Part shown: in pieces, positions 61,230 to 64,000 of the stretch
Layout of the letters: every line of letters begins with the position of its first letter
How positions within the stretch are numbered: the stretch's first letter is position 1
Source of the DNA: Globodera rostochiensis
Lineage: Eukaryota > Nematoda > Chromadorea > Rhabditida > Heteroderidae
Assembly: GCA_018350325.1 (NCBI GenBank)
Contig: JAEVLN010000011.1
Coordinates: forward strand, 628,823 to 692,822
DNA length: 64,000 bases
Direction: 5' to 3'
Position numbers and translations under genes: made by a program
The notes under the pieces: model-generated
What the model was told of the DNA's origin: nothing
Databases searched by the model: none
The model's input: only the letters and a program-made list of their open reading frames with translations

Positions 61230-61541
61230 CAATATACTTGTGTATAATAATTTGCGAATCAGCTTTCAAAACTATAAAACAATAAAAATTATTTATATTC
61301 CAAAGATTTAATAATTACAACATTTGTAGGCGTCGTTTGACTATCCTTCTCCGTAACTTCTGCGAACAAACTTTGCAAATGCAATACAAAACCTAAATAA
61401 ATATTATAATAAAGACAAATATTGGGTTTAAAAGTGATGCCACATATATTTAAATCATTAAAAATGAATATTTAAGACCCAAATAAACATATCATATTTA
61501 TTTTTCCATTTATTTAATGCTGATTTTTTAAATTTTAGCGT
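61230..61541 (+). repeat. direct repeat 5A, copy 2
   Basis: Copy of 57791-58104 with a handful of single-base changes and indels. The 38-nt minus-strand island is intact at 61322-61359. Confidence 0.95.
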
Positions 61542-61677
61542 GAAATTTAATTTATGGTGTTTTTTTAATCTTTTTAAAAATCCGTATTTGTTAGCATTTA
61601 ATCTCAAAAGATGTGCCGAAATGTTGTTAGCGTGTGCCACGTGCACACATATTTTTTTGGTTAGTTTTCTGTTTTTT

Positions 61678-61945
61678 TTTACTATTTACTAATAGAAATG
61701 TAATTTTTGTGCTAAATTTATCGAAAAATATTAAATCATTTAAGCAATAAATCTAAATTTGTAAATCAAATTTCGATTAAGAATGAAAGTGTAAAAACAA
61801 ATTAATAAAAAACTTTTTAATGAACAACAATAAAAATTGAGGGAAATCTTGCAAAAGTAAATAATTTGTTGAATATTTTAAATAATAATGATCAGCAAAA
61901 GTCAAAAAAATAAAATGATGATTAAACAAAAAACAGAATAAAATA
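61678..61945 (+). repeat. direct repeat 5B, copy 2
   Basis: Copy of 58785-58998 with an internal 60-bp difference. Together with 5A it shows that a several-hundred-base block was duplicated in direct orientation between the arms of inverted repeat 4. Confidence 0.9.
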
Positions 61946-62421
61946 TAATTTTTTTCGATCTTCTTAAGTGTCATAACTTTGGATAACAATTTTTATTGAT
62001 TCTTGAATTCTTAATAAATTTTAAGTTAGGTTATGTTGTTTTAATCAGATTATTAAATAATTAACTTTTCTTAGCTGGTGAAAAGCAACATTGGCAAATA
62101 TTATTTAAAAATTTTTCTATATATTCCGGATATGAAGTCAATTTATAGTTTAAGCTGACTCGCCTCCAGCTACTTATCTTATTCAACCATTGCGGCAATT
62201 TAATTATAGGTATATATTTTAAATTATCAGCTTTTTTCTAATGCTTAACATTAAAACATTTTAAATTTTTGTGTAAATTTGATCAATTAATTATTCAAAA
62301 AATTTTTTTGGGTTTTTGTACAAAAAATTGGACCAAAAGTTTTTTGGGTTTTGGTTTTGGGTCAACTCGGAATAAAACCCAAAAAAAACCAAAACCCAAA
62401 AAATCCCAAAAAAATCTTTTG

Positions 62422-62625
62422 GTTTTGGTTTTGGGTCCATGCCCTTTTTTGTACAAAAGTTTTGGGTGTTGCCCGGTTGAATTTACACCCCTAAAGATAG
62501 CATCATCGAGTGATTTTTCAATCTTTTTTAAGAATCCGTCGAAGTAATTGATGGCTTAGTGGTTTGTCTTTTCGGCAACTCTTACGTTATGTGTTGGGTT
62601 CGAACCTCCTTTAGTGCGAGCAATT
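62422..62625 (+). repeat. foldback element, left arm (~204 bp)
   Basis: Reverse complement of 62911-63115 with only a few mismatches; the loop is ~285 bp. Contains ACACCCCTA, the end of a TAGGGGTG hAT-like terminus, preceded by TTTTGGGT-type repeats that also extend left to about 62335, and a tRNA-like segment at its inner end. Confidence 0.95.
62545..62617 (+). ncRNA. tRNA-derived (SINE-like) segment with pol III A and B boxes
   Basis: A box TGGCTTAGTGGTT at 62552 and B box GGTTCGAACC at 62597 are 45 bases apart, close to the tRNA spacing of 44. The cloverleaf is not convincing: T-stem pairing is partial and acceptor ends in register do not pair (GTAATTG at 62544 does pair with CAATTAC at 62621, out of register). 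Hence a decayed tRNA or SINE head, not a working tRNA. The mirror copy is at 62920-62992. Confidence 0.5.
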
Positions 62626-62910
62626 ACAAAATTTTAAAATTACGGTAGTTTTTTTAGGAATGGGAGAGGTCCGTCCGCACCGCCAGAAAAATTTTTACAG
62701 ATCAAGTCTTTATTACAAAATTAAACCAAAAAGTTCAGAAAAATATGAAAATTTGGCAATCTTTGTTAAAAAAATTTGTTGAAAAAAATTCAAAAAGATG
62801 TGATGAATTTTTTTCAAAAATTCTTTTTTTCTGCCATCTTAATTAAAAAATATTCGAAAAATTATTTTAAAATTTATTAATGGGGGAAGCGTATGTGAGC
62901 AGAGGAAAAA

Positions 62911-63115
62911 TAATTGCTCGCACTAAAGGAGGTTCGAACCCAACACATAACGTAAGAGTTGCCGAAAAGACAAACCACTAAGCCATCAATTACTGCGACG
63001 GATTCTTAAAAAAAGATTGAAAAATCACTCGATGATGCTATCTTTAGGGGTGTAAATTCAACCGGGCAACACCCAAAACTTTTGTACAAAAAAGGGCATG
63101 GACCCAAAACCAAAA
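62911..63115 (-). repeat. foldback element, right arm (~205 bp)
   Basis: Partner of 62422-62625. TAGGGGTG is at 63045 on the + strand, followed by GTAAATTCAACCGGGCAACA, much like the start of the GC-rich element at 38828. It ends against the inner edge of inverted repeat 4. Confidence 0.95.
62920..62992 (-). ncRNA. tRNA-derived segment, mirror copy
   Basis: Reverse-complement copy of 62545-62617 in the right foldback arm, with both boxes intact. The two internal promoters would transcribe towards each other across the 285-bp loop. Confidence 0.5.
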
Positions 63116-63116
63116 C

Positions 63117-63834
63117 TTACGTAAAAATGCAAAAGATTAATGATACGGTAATTGTCATATTTACAATATTATAAAACAAAAATTTTTTTGTTAAAAATTT
63201 TCATAAAAAAAGATGAAATAATAAAATTACGAAGGAGAGCCCATAATAGCATTCTCATAAAAAATGTAAAAACACCGGTAAAGGCGAATGAAATAATTGA
63301 GACGCTGGAAAACGCTACCAAATTTAACTACAACATTCAATAATCGACGCCAGAATGTTCAGCAAATCTATCGGAAATTTGTGTGTGGTTGTGCCGTCTA
63401 ATTAATTTGATTTTAAGTAAAGATTTTCAATTACCTTTAATAGCTACAACATAAACAAGTGTGTGGTGATCAAAAAATTATTAAGATAGTAAAAATTTAA
63501 AATTTTCGAATTACTATAAAATTCTGAACATTAAATTGTTTGCCTTAACGTTTTAGACAAAGAGTTAGTTTGCGGAGAACGTGAGTTGGTGATGCCAACT
63601 AAAAACGGATTTGACAAAGTAAAATATAAATTCATTGCTATAGTAAAAATAAAGAAACAAAACTTTTTTGAAAACGACATAAAATTTAAATAATATCCCT
63701 ACGTAAAAGCAAATAAAAAATTAAAAAATAGTAAAATAAATAAAAAATAAGATATTAGAAATAATTGTAAATTTACTATTAGTTAAACTATAAAATTACA
63801 CCCACTTGGATCATAAATTGATAATAGAAGAAAA
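63117..63834 (-). repeat. inverted repeat 4, right arm (~715 bp)
   Basis: Reverse-complement partner of 56874-57589. Its inner end abuts the foldback element (CCAAAAC then TTACGTAAAAATGC). The M-L-L-W-A-L-L start and GTAATT donor are preserved on the minus strand at 63252-63231. The 63-codon + strand frame at 63152-63343 is the antisense of these and is not supported as a gene. Confidence 0.95.
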
Positions 63835-64000
63835 TTTGGATGAGAAAGGTTAAAATGGTAAAATCAATAAACATGATTGTGACTAAGCAAATAAAATTAT
63901 AAAATAAAAAGTTTAAAAAACTATGCTTAAAATCCTTCTTAATTTATTAATGAAAAAGTTAATTACAACTTTCAAGCAATTATTATTTTTTAATTTGTAT

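Larger units (their letters stand above)
56880..64000. other. Nested inverted and direct repeat complex
   Basis: This interval is organised by repeats rather than genes: inverted arms at 56874 and 63117, direct copies at 57791/61230 and 58785/61678, and a foldback at 62422-63115 abutting the right arm. 58998-59650 and 59750-61200 are mainly AT-rich; a GC-richer stretch at about 60470-60890 is open in places but not assignable. Confidence 0.65.

Noticed and set aside
62269..62547. 92-codon + strand ORF
   Set aside because: Produced by GGGTTTTGG-type repeats and the foldback arm; reading crosses element boundaries.
62544..62627. Functional tRNA gene
   Set aside because: GTAATTG/CAATTAC could pair but the T arm would not abut the acceptor, the T stem has mismatches and no clear anticodon arm forms.

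Overview
This is gene-poor eukaryotic DNA, probably from an invertebrate animal. It is roughly four-fifths A+T by eye and shows nothing like bacterial or viral gene packing. No complete conventional gene can be read. The taxon cannot be fixed from the sequence.

Three kinds of content stand out. (1) Very AT-rich sequence with strong A/T strand skew that flips repeatedly: mostly A-rich on + at 1-14560, 31300-33200, 36540-43560 and 49590-56880; T-rich on + at 22640-31300, 33200-36540 and 43560-47740; mixed elsewhere. (2) Short islands (15-200 bp) of clearly higher G+C, roughly one per kilobase. Many lie between an acceptor-like pyrimidine...AG and a donor-like GTAAG or GTRNGN, nearly always on whichever strand is locally T-rich. 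The natural reading is that these are tiny exons in long AT-rich introns, T-rich on the sense strand. The best series is on the minus strand between 14319 and 10382, where seven islands can be joined in one open frame. (3) Repeats, mostly inverted: 2-kb near-identical arms at 4725-6688 and 25795-27622 (each carrying the same island), a 0.4-kb pair at 2308/18310, oppositely oriented arrays of a ~107-bp satellite at 31591 and 45086, and a nested inverted/direct complex at 56874-63834.

Other recognisable pieces are: a 169-codon coiled-coil reading frame at 38238-38747 with a TGA as codon 4, composition unlike its surroundings and possibly of bacterial or organelle-like origin; a frameshifted fragment of a Pipsqueak/Brinker/CENP-B-type helix-turn-helix protein at 34843-35060; a GC-rich degenerate hAT-like element at 38828-39142; and a foldback at 62422-63115 whose arms carry tRNA-type A and B boxes and a second TAGGGGTG hAT-like end.

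If the exon reading is right, the window holds parts of several multi-microexon genes in alternating orientation, shaped by inverted segmental duplication. Microexon-rich secreted effector families are known (schistosome MEGs, aphid/coccoid bicycle genes), but no family is recognised here and the resemblance is architectural only. All exon calls are by eye and need RNA evidence.
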